Shown: positions 1 through 9,795, numbered from the stretch's first letter. The stretch: 64,000 bases of DNA from Microbulbifer elongatus (GCF_020524885.1 NZ_JAIVKJ010000003.1:169501-233500); one strand, 5' to 3'. Program-made: numbers and translations. The notes: a model not told the origin generated them from the sequence alone.

Positions 1-3
1 ATC

Positions 4-987
4 TCAGGAATCCTTTACTGCCAGTACCGCCTGATTGATATCGGGGTAGCCGCTGAGTTTCTGCGGAAAATACTTTTCTAGCAGCGCAAGCAAGATTGCG
101 CGGCTGTGGTTATCGACCTCTCCGTCAACTTTCCAGGGGCGGAAGTGATACTGGAAAGCACGAGTGTAGAGCGTGATCTCATCATCGGTTGCTGTTTCCG
201 GGTTGATGCCGTAACCATAATCATTCAACCACTGGGCAAATCTCAGGCGCACGCTTTCGCGGTCACTGGTGGTATTGCCGTTCAGGAAATCCAGGTGACG
301 CTTTACCGCTACATCGTCATACCACGCACCGATACCGGCTTCCGCGAGTTGCTGCCAGGGAAACTTTGGGCCGGGGTCGATTTTATAATGCGGGATGATA
401 TCTCCGTGGCCGATGACACGCGTTGGCGTAATATCCGGATATCGCGCCAGAATATCCTTTGAGAGGGCGATGACCAGTTCCACTTGTTTGGGATCAAAGT
501 CGGGGAAGAAGCACACGGCTTCCGCCTCTACCCCCGGTGTCGATTCTGCCGGAGGGTGGCAATGGCTCTTGTTGACGATCTCGATACCGATGGAGTGGTC
601 GTTCAGCTGGCTGCGGTCTTCCCAGAGACTTGGGCCCGCATGCCAGGCCCGGCGGGTTTCGTCCACCAGCTGGTATACCCGAAGGTCATCATGGGGATAG
701 CTGGGGTCGTCGCTTTCCGGAACCAGATAGTGTGAGCTTACTGGCGCAGAGCTGGGCTGGGTCAATACACGCAGCGAGGTGTCAAAGTCGATGGCGGTGA
801 AATGCATCACCAGAAATCGTACCCGCTCGCTGGCATTTTGCGACTCGACGACTTCGATATTGTAGTTGTCACTTCCGTGGTTGAGGCCGGCACTGGTGCT
901 CGAGCAACTTGCGGTGAGCGCTGTGGCGGTTATCGCAGAGGCGAGCAGGGCCGCACGCCGCAATACATGCATTATTGTGTGTGACAT
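4..987 (-). CDS. AmiD-like N-acetylmuramoyl-L-alanine amidase, lipoprotein
   Basis: A 327-residue zinc amidase of the Amidase_2/AmpD fold, expected to cut the MurNAc-L-Ala bond in the periplasm. A lipobox (LTASC, C28) indicates lipid anchoring, as in E. coli AmiD. Candidate metal ligands are H62 (VMHFTA), H194 (IGHGD) and D204 (KIDPGP); E136 lies in IGIEIVN. Residues from about 240 to the end resemble the helical peptidoglycan-binding tail of AmiD. The ATG at 987 is chosen because AAAGGA lies 6 nt upstream; it overlaps the end of the preceding gene by 16 nt. A second ATG at 972 forms a TAATG junction and cannot be excluded. It is the last gene of a coupled four-gene run. The family is secure; preference for intact wall or anhydro fragments is not visible. 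Confidence 0.88.
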   Translation of the reverse strand: MSHTIMHVLRRAALLASAITATALTASCSSTSAGLNHGSDNYNIEVVESQNASERVRFLVMHFTAIDFDTSLRVLTQPSSAPVSSHYLVPESDDPSYPHDDLRVYQLVDETRRAWHAGPSLWEDRSQLNDHSIGIEIVNKSHCHPPAESTPGVEAEAVCFFPDFDPKQVELVIALSKDILARYPDITPTRVIGHGDIIPHYKIDPGPKFPWQQLAEAGIGAWYDDVAVKRHLDFLNGNTTSDRESVRLRFAQWLNDYGYGINPETATDDEITLYTRAFQYHFRPWKVDGEVDNHSRAILLALLEKYFPQKLSGYPDINQAVLAVKDS

Positions 988-1598
988 AGGGAGTCCTTTA
1001 ATCGAATACCAGAGTCGAAATCTTCCGCGGGAATCGCATTGATTTTCACCAGACCGTCATTTGAGGTCATGCGGTGGATATAGCGGCCGTCACCCAGGGC
1101 GATGCCCACATGGGTCAGTACACCCTCGGCCCAGTCGCCATAGGTGTTTTTCAGGAACACCAGGTCGCCGGGTTGAAGCGCGTCGATGGCAGTGATTTTC
1201 TGACCAAACTCATCGGCAGCCAGAGAGTCCACATGCTCTGGTAGCAGTTTGTCATCCGGCCCCAGCAAGTGTTTGTCCCACGGGTTCTGTGTTTCCAGGG
1301 TGGCGAAGTGCTCACCGCAGGCCGCAACGAGAATTTCCCGTGTCCAGTTCATGCATTGTTCGGCCTTGCCGACCCTGAATTCCTGATTCTCCCAGGGCAT
1401 GGCCTCGGCGACGAGTCTTTCACCGATGAGAGCAGGGGAGGAAACAGGGGGCGCGATGGAAGATGCATCGGGTGTTTTTACCACAGCCGCCGGAAGGGGA
1501 TTCAGAGGAGCATCGTGCCCGGCGGAGGTATTGTTTTCGCTACAGCCGGCAAGGGGCAGTAAGGCCGACAGACACATTGAATAAAAAGTTTTGTTCAT
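972..1598 (-). CDS. NlpC/P60-like (NLPC_P60 superfamily) lipoprotein
   Basis: A 208-residue predicted lipoprotein with lipobox LAGC (C18). The pattern fits a small papain-like NlpC/P60 hydrolase: a candidate nucleophile C81 in EQCMNW, then PGDLVFL, THVGIAL (H162) and YIHRM (H174). NlpC/P60 enzymes usually cut gamma-D-Glu-diamino acid or other murein peptide bonds. The cysteine context is not the standard DCSG, so this may be a divergent branch or have another amide substrate. The start overlaps the end of the M1 peptidase gene by 4 nt (ATGA), and the end overlaps the amidase start, so translational coupling is likely. Neighbours support a cell-wall role. The fold call is moderately sure, the substrate unknown. 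Confidence 0.7.
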   Translation of the reverse strand: MNKTFYSMCLSALLPLAGCSENNTSAGHDAPLNPLPAAVVKTPDASSIAPPVSSPALIGERLVAEAMPWENQEFRVGKAEQCMNWTREILVAACGEHFATLETQNPWDKHLLGPDDKLLPEHVDSLAADEFGQKITAIDALQPGDLVFLKNTYGDWAEGVLTHVGIALGDGRYIHRMTSNDGLVKINAIPAEDFDSGIRLKDSLCHTQ

Positions 1599-3784
1599 GG
1601 TGCTTGCACTTCCACGCAGTTGTTATTTCTTTGGGTATCCGGCGTCAGCCACAATGGATCGATACACACACGGGCAAGTGGGTGTGACAGTGGGAGTTGC
1701 AGTGATAGGGTGCCATTCTTGGCGCGCATCCAGGCTTGAGCGGGGACTTGAAGCCTGTGTTGACTGCCGTCGGTTAACGCCAGCTCCAGTGGAACCGGCA
1801 GTACGCCTTGCTCATGATTGACAATTTCCAGGGTGTACCAGCGTTGCTTTTTAACCGCACCTTGGTTGCTGCGCCCTGAACCTTGAGAAGTGTTCAATTC
1901 GGGAGTAACTCCGTTTTTGGTATACACATCCGCCAGATGGGGAGAGCGGTCCACCACGAACTCCCGCATTCCGCCCGCGGTGTGCGCCAGGGGTGCGGGC
2001 TCTACCGAGTCGGCGGGGGTCACAGCCAGGCTCATGTCGTCGAGTCGAATTTCTCCCATAGCCAGGTCAATGGCGTGGTCCTGATAAAACCAGCTATGCC
2101 AGAACCAGCTCAAGTCGGTGCCCGCCGCTGTCTCCACCGCGCGGAAGAAATCCCCCGGCGTGGGTCGCTTGCCCTGCCAGTTGCGAGCAAAGTGTTGCAG
2201 CGCAGGATCGAACACTTCCGCACCCAGAACCAGGTGGCGGAGTGTGTTGAGCATGCTCGCGGTCTTGTTGTAGGCGTTGTCGATTTTTTTATGCAGGGAG
2301 TCCGCGCTACTCATGATCGGCTGGGCGAGGTCACTGGCCGTATAGCCGGCGATTGAACGCGGCTCCCCATAAATGACATCGAAGTTTGCTTCCCAGCTGT
2401 GCTCCGCGCGGTACTCGATAAAGCTGACCAACCCCTCATCCAGCCATGCCCATTCCCGCTCGTCGGTATTGATGCGCATCGGCACATAGTTGTGCCCGAC
2501 CTCGTGAATAACGGTGCCGATAAAATCGTACTTGGTGAGCCGATCCCAGGCCGGCTGCTCCTTTGTGGATTCGTGGCGCTCTGGCCGGGTAGCGATGGTG
2601 GCAAGCCCCGGGTATTCCATTCCGAAGCCGGCGGCGTTAACAATGCTGACGCTCTCAGATTGCAGGGGGAACAGGGCGTTATCGAATACGGCCAGGGTAT
2701 GATCGATGGCCGCAAGGCCAAACTTCTCCCAGAGTGGGGCGGCCTCATGAGGGTAAAACTGCTGCAGTCTGCGCCCGCGCTTGTCGGTCTTTACCTGCCA
2801 GAGAAATGCCGGGGAGGCACTGAAGGCAAAATCACGCAAATCATTGCCAGAGAACTTCCATTCGACAAGCCTCTGTGGCGCAGCTTTGCGATGGCTCTGC
2901 GCCTGTACCGCGTCGACGATGTGAGTTGGTGAGTCACCACTGCCTTTCCAGTGCGCCAATTGATCCCGGCTCAGTATTTCTCGCGCATTCTGAAGCGCGC
3001 CACTCGCCGCGACAACATAGTTGGCAGGGACGGAGATGGCTACCTGGTAATCGCCAAACTCGCTGGAGAACTCCCCCTGCTGAAGAAATGGCTTGAGTTG
3101 CCAGCCTGCATAATCTGTGTAGGCGACGGCGCGGGGGAACCACTGCGCTGCCACATAAATCGGTGCACCATCCTTCAGCATTTCAAATCCGCTTCGCGCA
3201 CCGGTGGCCACCTTATCTGAAAGCGGCAGCGTCCAGTTGATCTCAATCGACTGACGTGCGTCGGGACCCAGTGGTTGGGATAGTACGACTTGCAGGTGGG
3301 TATCGCGAATACGCCAGTCCAGAGATTTTCCTGAAGCATCCGTGATCGACTGAATCTTAAACCCGATGGCATCCGATCGCGCTTCGGCAAGCTCACGACT
3401 GCGTTCATCATCATTGGCCCGCAGGTTGAAGGCCGCGGCGGAATCGGGTTTGAGGGCGTTGTGGTCCAGCGCAAAGAACAGAAACTGCAGCGCATCGGGA
3501 GAGTTGTTGTGGTAAGTCACTTCTGCACTGGCAGTGATCTGGTGGTAAGCCGGGTCGAGCTGCGCGGTGATTCGGTAGTCTACCTGCTGCTGCCAGTAGT
3601 TTTCTGCCGGCATACCATTGGCCGTACGGTAGTGTCCGAGGCCGAGATCTGTTTGTGTCAGTCTCTGAAAGGGGGCGGGCACCGTGAGAGCGTGCACCTG
3701 GTACCCACTCAAAGCGGTGACCAGTAGCGCTGGAACCCAGAAAGGTTTCGCCCAGGAATTTGCTCGCCGAGTCTGGGTCTTCAT
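1595..3784 (-). CDS. M1-family zinc metallopeptidase (aminopeptidase N-like)
   Basis: A 729-residue secreted peptidase with an N-terminal hydrophobic segment (PALLVTALSGYQVHA) consistent with a signal peptide. The gluzincin signature is complete: H427-E428-x-x-H431, then E450 in WLDEG, giving HExxH-x18-E. The N-terminal half has the beta-sandwich features of M1 enzymes. The usual GAMEN motif is replaced by AAGFGMEYPG just before the zinc site, as in distant bacterial M1 relatives. It probably trims peptides in the periplasm. It overlaps the transporter gene upstream and the NlpC-like gene downstream by 4 nt each. In this context it may process peptides released from murein or proteins; that is inference. 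Confidence 0.88.
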   Translation of the reverse strand: MKTQTRRANSWAKPFWVPALLVTALSGYQVHALTVPAPFQRLTQTDLGLGHYRTANGMPAENYWQQQVDYRITAQLDPAYHQITASAEVTYHNNSPDALQFLFFALDHNALKPDSAAAFNLRANDDERSRELAEARSDAIGFKIQSITDASGKSLDWRIRDTHLQVVLSQPLGPDARQSIEINWTLPLSDKVATGARSGFEMLKDGAPIYVAAQWFPRAVAYTDYAGWQLKPFLQQGEFSSEFGDYQVAISVPANYVVAASGALQNAREILSRDQLAHWKGSGDSPTHIVDAVQAQSHRKAAPQRLVEWKFSGNDLRDFAFSASPAFLWQVKTDKRGRRLQQFYPHEAAPLWEKFGLAAIDHTLAVFDNALFPLQSESVSIVNAAGFGMEYPGLATIATRPERHESTKEQPAWDRLTKYDFIGTVIHEVGHNYVPMRINTDEREWAWLDEGLVSFIEYRAEHSWEANFDVIYGEPRSIAGYTASDLAQPIMSSADSLHKKIDNAYNKTASMLNTLRHLVLGAEVFDPALQHFARNWQGKRPTPGDFFRAVETAAGTDLSWFWHSWFYQDHAIDLAMGEIRLDDMSLAVTPADSVEPAPLAHTAGGMREFVVDRSPHLADVYTKNGVTPELNTSQGSGRSNQGAVKKQRWYTLEIVNHEQGVLPVPLELALTDGSQHRLQVPAQAWMRAKNGTLSLQLPLSHPLARVCIDPLWLTPDTQRNNNCVEVQAP

Positions 3785-4959
3785 ACCGTCGCCATTACTG
3801 GAACTGTTGCCGCCCGGCGACGCTCAGTAGTGAGTGCCATCAGTAATGTAATAGCCATGCAGCCGATACCGAGCCAAAGTACAGCGGAGTAATTACCTTC
3901 GGAGATCAGGGCCGCAGCCAACGGCGGACCTGCGATCTCGCCCACTTTGAATGCGCTGGCGCACAACACGATAAAACGCCCGGTATCGTCTACACGATTG
4001 AACTGATCCATCAACAAGGGCAGGGAGAAACTCCAGAAGAACTGGAACACAATCGAGGTGGTGGCATACAGCAAGTAAGCATCGAGTGTGTACTCGCCAA
4101 TGAGTACCGCCATGGTAATAACCTGGGCAGTCATCGCGATAGTCAGCGTAGCTGCACGTCCCACATAGCCACTGAGCCAGGGCGTGGCGAGCGACCCCAG
4201 TCCACTGATTGCAAAGCCGATACCCAGAAGATCGCCAACTTCTGCACTGCCTAGCCCAAGGTTTATGCCGATGCGCTCCAGATAAGCCCAGACGGCGGAC
4301 ACACCACAGTAATACACCACGGTAGTGGCAAACACGAGCAATGCGGGGCCAGAAAGCATTGTTGCAAATACGCTTTCATTCGTATCGGTCGCTTTTTGCG
4401 AGCAAGGGAAGGCGATAAAGCATAGCGCGATAGTGATTGCCAGCCAGCCATTCAGGTAGTGGAAGAATCCACTGATATCCGCCTCGCCCATAATGCGCGG
4501 AACGGCAAAGAAGCCGATGGTACCGAAAGCGACCTGGGCGGTAACCATCAGGCCAAAAGCGAGTTGAGGGTTGCGCTGGTCTCCGAGTCCCGCAAGGGCG
4601 ATGGCGTATGCCGACCCACAACCAAGCCCTGCGAGAATACGTATTGCCATTAGTGGGGCAAATTTCTCTACCCCCAAGCTGGCAAGGTTTGCCACAGTAA
4701 ACAAGGCAAGGCCGAGGAGAGCCATCGGCTGCCAGGGAAGCTTGCGCACCCAGAAGATGGCGGAGGCGGAACTCAGGAAAATTCCAATAACATCCGCTGA
4801 GGCAAGCCAGCCGATTTGTTGTCCGGTGAATATACCCTGATCGGTTAATGCGCCGACCCATAAGGGCAGCAGGGTAAGAATCGATGCACCCATCATGGCG
4901 ACAAACAGCAGGCTTGCCATATGCAGGAGTCGGCTGGGCTGAGGCTTTGTTGATTTCAT
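3781..4959 (-). CDS. Major facilitator superfamily transporter
   Basis: A 392-residue integral membrane protein with about 12 hydrophobic segments, the standard MFS size. It has a short cytoplasmic start (MKSTKPQPSRLL), a glycine-rich stretch after helix 4 (LAGLGCGSAYAIALAGLGD) and a basic C-terminal tail (TERRRAATVP). It leads a tightly coupled run: its stop overlaps the start of the M1 peptidase gene (ATGA). The association with amidase, NlpC-like and M1 genes suggests export or uptake of peptides, amino acids or wall fragments. It is shorter than AmpG (about 14 helices) and lacks an obvious AmpG signature, so no muropeptide permease call is made. Substrate unknown. Confidence 0.8.
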   Translation of the reverse strand: MKSTKPQPSRLLHMASLLFVAMMGASILTLLPLWVGALTDQGIFTGQQIGWLASADVIGIFLSSASAIFWVRKLPWQPMALLGLALFTVANLASLGVEKFAPLMAIRILAGLGCGSAYAIALAGLGDQRNPQLAFGLMVTAQVAFGTIGFFAVPRIMGEADISGFFHYLNGWLAITIALCFIAFPCSQKATDTNESVFATMLSGPALLVFATTVVYYCGVSAVWAYLERIGINLGLGSAEVGDLLGIGFAISGLGSLATPWLSGYVGRAATLTIAMTAQVITMAVLIGEYTLDAYLLYATTSIVFQFFWSFSLPLLMDQFNRVDDTGRFIVLCASAFKVGEIAGPPLAAALISEGNYSAVLWLGIGCMAITLLMALTTERRRAATVPVMATV

Positions 4960-5391
4960 ACCGGATAGTTATTGGTTATTTGCTTGCGGTTGATTACTAG
5001 GTTGCTATCACCAGATAGTACGCAATTTTCTGCCGCTGGCGAATCACCGCCAATCGGTTTGAGCGATAGGTCGCGGGCTTTATCGCATCATTTCCAGCCT
5101 GCAAAAACCCAGCATAAGTTATTCCTTGTGGCGCATTAATATTCTTTTGAGTCGCTTTTGGCGCCTATGGCCTGCTCAGTTTTGCGATTGTACAAATAAA
5201 AAATTCCATATGTGTGGTTTTTTTGGAATTTTCTAAGTAGTCTTGTGCCGTGCTCTTCGGTTAGGGAGCCGCTGGATGTGAGGTATCTGATCCCGTCCGG
5301 ATTAAAAAATGACAGCGATGTCAGTTTGGTCAGGTGGGGCGAAGGGAAGCTGATAAGCATAAATCTGATAAACGAAAACACGGAAAATACT
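4960..5391. promoter_or_regulatory. Divergent intergenic region between MFS gene and TonB receptor
   Basis: 432 bp with no credible gene. An open frame runs into the receptor gene from 5212, but it has no ribosome site and no signal-peptide-like start, so it is treated as leader. Two elements stand out. At 5111-5125, AGCATAAGTTATTCC has one good half of the GAATA-N3-TATTC repeat described elsewhere in this window. At 5200-5232 there is a perfect 9-bp inverted repeat (AAAATTCCA / TGGAATTTT, 15-nt loop). TTGCGA at 5182 could be a -35 box. All are visual calls. Confidence 0.4.
5200..5232. repeat. 9-bp perfect inverted repeat upstream of TonB receptor
   Basis: AAAATTCCA at 5200-5208 pairs with TGGAATTTT at 5224-5232 around a 15-nt loop. 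It lies about 160 nt before the receptor start and may be an operator or an RNA hairpin in the leader. It is AT-rich and not followed by a run of T at the right distance, so it is not a typical terminator. Confidence 0.45.
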
Positions 5392-8115
5392 ATGAAATCC
5401 AATAACTTCCGTATGAACCTGCTTGCACATGGTGTAGCGCTTGCGCTGGCCGGAGTTACTGCACCGCTGGCGTTCGCACAAGACGTCGAAAAGCAGGATA
5501 AGGAAAAAGAAAAGGCCGCATCTCTGGAAGAAATCCAAGTAGTTGGCTTCAAAGCGGCATTGGAAAAGAGCGTCGACAACAAGCGCTTTGCCACTATGGT
5601 AATGGACAGCATCAGTGCCGAAGACATTGGTAAATTTCCCGATAAGAATATCGGTGATGCCTTGATGCGTATTCCTGGCGTGGGTATCGAGCGCCGCTTT
5701 GGTGAGTCTGACGGCGTGAGTATCCGGGGCCTGGATCCGGCGCTGAGCCTGACCTACCTAAACGGGCAGACGATTTCTTCCGCGCAGTGGTTCGAAGGCT
5801 ATCGCCCGACTCGAGGCTTCCGCTCCGACATGCTCGCCGCAGAGCTGGTTTCATCTCTTGAGGTGTACAAGTCACCACGTGCGGACCTGCCGGATGGCTC
5901 AGTCGGTGGCATCATCAATATTAAGACTGCACGCCCGCTCGACCTGGATGCCCATACCGTGCGCGCTTCCATGGAACACCAGTACACAGAGAATGCCGAG
6001 CGCTGGGATCCAGCATATTCCGGCCTCTATAGTTGGAAGACTGACGACGAGAAATTTGGCGTATTGATGACTGCGTCCGTTCAGGAGCGATTCACTACCT
6101 ACGATGCTATGGAGAACTACTACGGTGCGGGTGTCAGCGATAAAGTTGAGCCTGGCACCGACTTCACTAATGCCACTTGGGGTGCGGGCCACGCGATCTT
6201 CCAGCAGGAGCGGGAGCGCCAGTCATACAACCTGACCGCGCAATACCGTCCGACCGAGGAGCTGGAAATCGTTGCCAACTATCTCGACTTCGAGCTTTCT
6301 GCAGACAACGTCAACTCCAACTACCTGGTAGTGCCGGGCCGTACCGATGACATTTCCAATGTCACTGCGTCCCAGCAATTCCCAGCTGGGTTGGGTGTGC
6401 TCAAGCACGATTCAATCCTCGGCAACGTTTCCGGCGAACCTGGAGACGATTACTGGTTTGGTCCGGATTCTTTCTTCCGTAACACCAATCCTAAGGCCAA
6501 TGTGTTCGACATCGACACCACGTATACCACCGATAAGTTTGAGCTACACGCGCAGATCGGCAGGACTGAAGCCACTGGTAACAACATTGTCTACGGCTAC
6601 TATGGCAAGATCAACGCGGCCAATATGGCTGTGGCCGGACTCACCGGTGATGAAGTGCTGACCCTCGATCTGACCGGCAATAAGCTGGGTGTCGACTTCC
6701 AGAACTTCGATCCATCCGACCCGGGTAACTATCCGCTGGAAATCCTTAATGCACCGGTTAATTATGTGAGTGATGACGAGGAGACCTACGCCCAGTTTGA
6801 TCTTACATTGCCCATACAAGATGGGGGGCCTCTCACAAGTCTCAAGACCGGTATCAAGTACCAGGACCACAACAACGAGTACCACAAGTACAGCTTAAGC
6901 ACCGACCCGAATGTGTTGGCGCAGGTTGGCGATACCTATGCAGACCTGCCGGTTAATACCGGGTGCGGCCTGTACGAGCGCACCGCTAAGAGTAACACTC
7001 TCACTTGCCTGCCGACTCTGGACTTGGATGGCATCCGCTCTCTGTCGGATTCTCTTACCCCTGGTAAAACTCGCGCTGGTGAGGATCTAGCGGAGTTCTA
7101 TGAAATCCAGGAAAACAAGCTGGCGCTTTACGCCATGGCTGAATTCGAGATGGGCCCGCTGAGCGGTAACTATGGTGTACGCTATGTTGACTACGACTTG
7201 GAGTCCATTGCCAACCAGAAAGCCACAGTGCTGGATGACATGGGCGAAACCGTCGACGTTTGGGACTACGCTGTACCGGTTAAGAACGACTACGCCGAGT
7301 TCCTGCCCAGTCTGAACATCACCTACAATCTGAACGATGACCTGCTTCTTCGCTACGCAGCAGCGCGTGTGATGTCCTTGCCGAACTTCCAGGACCTGCG
7401 CAACACCTTTAGCTACAATAGTGCCACTCTGACTGGCTCTGCGGGTAACCCGTTCCTGGATCCCTGGCTGGCCAATCAGTATGACCTTGGTGTGGAGTGG
7501 TACTTCGCCGAAGGCGCACTGGCGAGCGCGACCTATTTCCGCAAGGATATCGATTCGTTCTTGTTCTCCGATTCCAAATCTGAGAGCTTGGAAATTATCG
7601 TAGACGAGTTGACTGGAGAAAAAGGTGTTCGCGACGTCATCGTAAGTCGTCAACGCAACGGTGGTAAAGCTAAGCTGCAGGGGGTCGAGTTGCAGATACA
7701 GTCTCAGCTAGCCTATGGCTTCGGTGTTAGCGCGAACTATACATTCACCGATGCGGAAGTAACCGACGATGCTGGTGAGGAAGGTCTGAATCTGCCGGGT
7801 AATTCGGATAACATGTGGAATGTAACCACCTACTGGGAAAACGATCGCTACAGTGCGCGCCTCATGGCGAATCACCGAGGCGAGTTTTTCAATGGTTTCC
7901 GTATTGGCGCCGCGTCCGAGACCGAGGCATTCACTTCTCTGGATGTTGCATTCTCTGCAGAAGTCACTGAAAACGTGACACTGAGCCTGCAGGGTGTCAA
8001 CCTGACTGGTGAGCTGTACAGGACCAAAAACTCCTCTGATAGTTGGGATGGTATCTTCCAGCTGATCAATGACGGTGGTACTCGTTGGTTCGTAAACGCT
8101 GCGGTTAAGTTCTAA
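5392..8115 (+). CDS. TonB-dependent outer-membrane receptor
   Basis: A 907-residue outer-membrane transporter. The ATG at 5392 gives a clean Sec signal peptide (MKSNNFRMNLLAHG...APLAFAQ); the longer upstream frame has no signal sequence. A TonB box (LEEIQVVG) is followed by a plug domain (DKNIGDALMRIPGVGIERR, SIRGLD), then a beta-barrel ending in aromatic WFVNAAVKF. It lacks an N-terminal regulatory extension, so it is a simple transporter. Receptors of this subtype (FKAALEKSVDNKRF, DSISAEDIGKFPDKN) often sit in glycan-utilisation clusters beside halogenase-family genes, as here. The ligand is unknown; peptidoglycan fragments or another glycan are plausible from context. A strong terminator follows and serves the convergent gene too. 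Confidence 0.93.
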   Translation: MKSNNFRMNLLAHGVALALAGVTAPLAFAQDVEKQDKEKEKAASLEEIQVVGFKAALEKSVDNKRFATMVMDSISAEDIGKFPDKNIGDALMRIPGVGIERRFGESDGVSIRGLDPALSLTYLNGQTISSAQWFEGYRPTRGFRSDMLAAELVSSLEVYKSPRADLPDGSVGGIINIKTARPLDLDAHTVRASMEHQYTENAERWDPAYSGLYSWKTDDEKFGVLMTASVQERFTTYDAMENYYGAGVSDKVEPGTDFTNATWGAGHAIFQQERERQSYNLTAQYRPTEELEIVANYLDFELSADNVNSNYLVVPGRTDDISNVTASQQFPAGLGVLKHDSILGNVSGEPGDDYWFGPDSFFRNTNPKANVFDIDTTYTTDKFELHAQIGRTEATGNNIVYGYYGKINAANMAVAGLTGDEVLTLDLTGNKLGVDFQNFDPSDPGNYPLEILNAPVNYVSDDEETYAQFDLTLPIQDGGPLTSLKTGIKYQDHNNEYHKYSLSTDPNVLAQVGDTYADLPVNTGCGLYERTAKSNTLTCLPTLDLDGIRSLSDSLTPGKTRAGEDLAEFYEIQENKLALYAMAEFEMGPLSGNYGVRYVDYDLESIANQKATVLDDMGETVDVWDYAVPVKNDYAEFLPSLNITYNLNDDLLLRYAAARVMSLPNFQDLRNTFSYNSATLTGSAGNPFLDPWLANQYDLGVEWYFAEGALASATYFRKDIDSFLFSDSKSESLEIIVDELTGEKGVRDVIVSRQRNGGKAKLQGVELQIQSQLAYGFGVSANYTFTDAEVTDDAGEEGLNLPGNSDNMWNVTTYWENDRYSARLMANHRGEFFNGFRIGAASETEAFTSLDVAFSAEVTENVTLSLQGVNLTGELYRTKNSSDSWDGIFQLINDGGTRWFVNAAVKF

Positions 8116-8141
8116 ACGCTTGATTCGCATTTTGCGACGAC

Positions 8142-8178
8142 AAAAAGAAACCGGCCATTGGCCGGTTTCTTTTTTTTT
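8142..8178. terminator. Bidirectional rho-independent terminator
   Basis: A stem GAAACCGGCC / GGCCGGTTTC (8147-8156 and 8160-8169) with a 3-nt loop, flanked by an A-run on the left and a T-run on the right. It separates two convergent genes and can stop both. Confidence 0.9.
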
Positions 8179-8180
8179 AT

Positions 8181-9773
8181 CTAGTGAGTACTCTGAATCT
8201 GCCTCAAGAGTGCACGGTTCGTCGGTAATAAATCGGCAATTTCTCCGCGCAGTTTCGCTATACGCTGAAAGTTCTCACGCGCCTGCTCAAGGTGTGGCAA
8301 TTGGCCCGCGCCCCATTGGTAGTCAGCATGATACTCCATGCCGTACAGAATAAACTCGTAGCTCTCGCGCACGAAGGGCTCCAGAGCGCTGGGCATATCA
8401 AACCGGCTTGGGGGGTAGTTTTTCCAGAATTCCAGTTGGTTTTTCAGTGTCTCTGGCAGTGTTGATTCTTCCCGATTGTCCCGCCAGAAATCGCTGTCTG
8501 TCCTGCGTGAAAGGTAATAGTGCAACTTAATGAAGTCGACAACGCGATGCCAGCGCTGTGTAAACACCTCGTTGTATTTTTTCTCAAGCGCGGCAAGCTG
8601 CCCTGTATGCTGGGGAAATAGTTCAGTGAGCATGTTGCACGACGACTCAATAAGAAAAATGGCGCTTGCTTCCAATGGCTCAAGGAACGCAGCGGATAAC
8701 CCCATGCCGACGCAATTCTTGTGGAACACTTTCTCGCGGTAACCCAGGCGCAGGTCAATGTGGCGGGCCTCTAATTGATCGGCGATGCCGGAGCTGACCT
8801 GACCTGATCGTCCGGTGTTAGGTTCAAGGAGCTTGGTGCGGGCGTATTCACGCAGCGTTTGCTCTGCTTTCTCCGGCGTCGTGTGGTTTCCACTATAAAC
8901 ATAACCGGTGCCCCTGCGGCTCTGTAGCCCGATATCCCAAATCCAGCCCGCTGATTGCGCCGTCGATAGTGTGGGGCTGTTAATCGGTGTATCGGCGCTG
9001 GTATAGGGCACCTGCAGGGCCACGGCTTTGTTGACCAGCAAGGTGTCGGCTACGCTGCGAAATGGAATATGGTAGGTCTTTTCAAGCAGGAGACTGGTGA
9101 ACCCACTACAGTCGATGAACAAGTCACCATAGATACAATCACCTTCCTTAGTCGTTATCGACTCAATAAATCCATCGTCTGTAAGTTCCGTGGAGTCAAT
9201 ATGGGCAAGTAGGTGGGTTACGCCAAGCTTTTCACAGGCGTGGCCCTTCAGGAAGGTGGCAAATTTCCCCGCATCGAGGTGGTAGGCGTAGTTGAGTACT
9301 GCTTCATACTGTGGCGTATTCAGTGACTTGGGGGCAAGAAACTGCTGGCAGGCCGCAGGCTGGGGTGAAATAGCTTCCGCGTAAGGGAGATCCAGTTCAT
9401 CCTGCAGATGATGCCAGTAAGGGCCGGGGGGTATTGGCCACATACCCCTTGGCAGCTCGAAGGAATGAAAGTAACTGGAGTCCTGCCCGTCGGAGTCCGC
9501 TGTGTGCCAGTTGACGAATCGAGTACCCTGTTTGAAGGACGCGTCGCACGCGCGGATAAATTCAAACTCATCAATCCCCAGGTTGCGGAGGGTGTTGCGC
9601 ATGGTGGGCCAGGTTCCTTCGCCGACACCAATTGTAGGCGTGTCTGGCGACTCCACCAGCGTTACAGAGTATTCCTGGTTCTCAAGGGGAGATAGGTGGC
9701 GAGCCAGACTGGCGGCGGCGAGCCATCCGGCGGTGCCGCCGCCGACAACCACCACGTTTCTTATTGATTTCAT
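8181..9773 (-). CDS. Tryptophan-halogenase-family flavoprotein (atypical WxWxIG motif)
   Basis: A 530-residue protein of the flavin-dependent tryptophan halogenase family. It has the FAD motif GGGTAGW near residue 11, a second flavin motif GVGEGTWP, and K81 in SFKQGTRF, matching the active-site lysine of PrnA-type enzymes. E365 lies in the conserved FLEPLEAS. The family hallmark WxWxIP is here W277-I-W-D-I-G282, with glycine replacing proline. Known family members chlorinate or brominate indoles with FADH2 from a separate reductase. Many copies beside TonB receptors have no proven substrate. It is convergent with the receptor and divergent from a second family member. Halogenation is possible but unproven. 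Confidence 0.85.
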   Translation of the reverse strand: MKSIRNVVVVGGGTAGWLAAASLARHLSPLENQEYSVTLVESPDTPTIGVGEGTWPTMRNTLRNLGIDEFEFIRACDASFKQGTRFVNWHTADSDGQDSSYFHSFELPRGMWPIPPGPYWHHLQDELDLPYAEAISPQPAACQQFLAPKSLNTPQYEAVLNYAYHLDAGKFATFLKGHACEKLGVTHLLAHIDSTELTDDGFIESITTKEGDCIYGDLFIDCSGFTSLLLEKTYHIPFRSVADTLLVNKAVALQVPYTSADTPINSPTLSTAQSAGWIWDIGLQSRRGTGYVYSGNHTTPEKAEQTLREYARTKLLEPNTGRSGQVSSGIADQLEARHIDLRLGYREKVFHKNCVGMGLSAAFLEPLEASAIFLIESSCNMLTELFPQHTGQLAALEKKYNEVFTQRWHRVVDFIKLHYYLSRRTDSDFWRDNREESTLPETLKNQLEFWKNYPPSRFDMPSALEPFVRESYEFILYGMEYHADYQWGAGQLPHLEQARENFQRIAKLRGEIADLLPTNRALLRQIQSTH

Positions 9774-9795
9774 CTGAATACCCTACAGCGCTGCA

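Noticed and set aside
5212-5391. A longer start for the first TonB receptor
   Set aside because: The added 60 residues have no signal-peptide features, while ATG 5392 begins a clean signal sequence.
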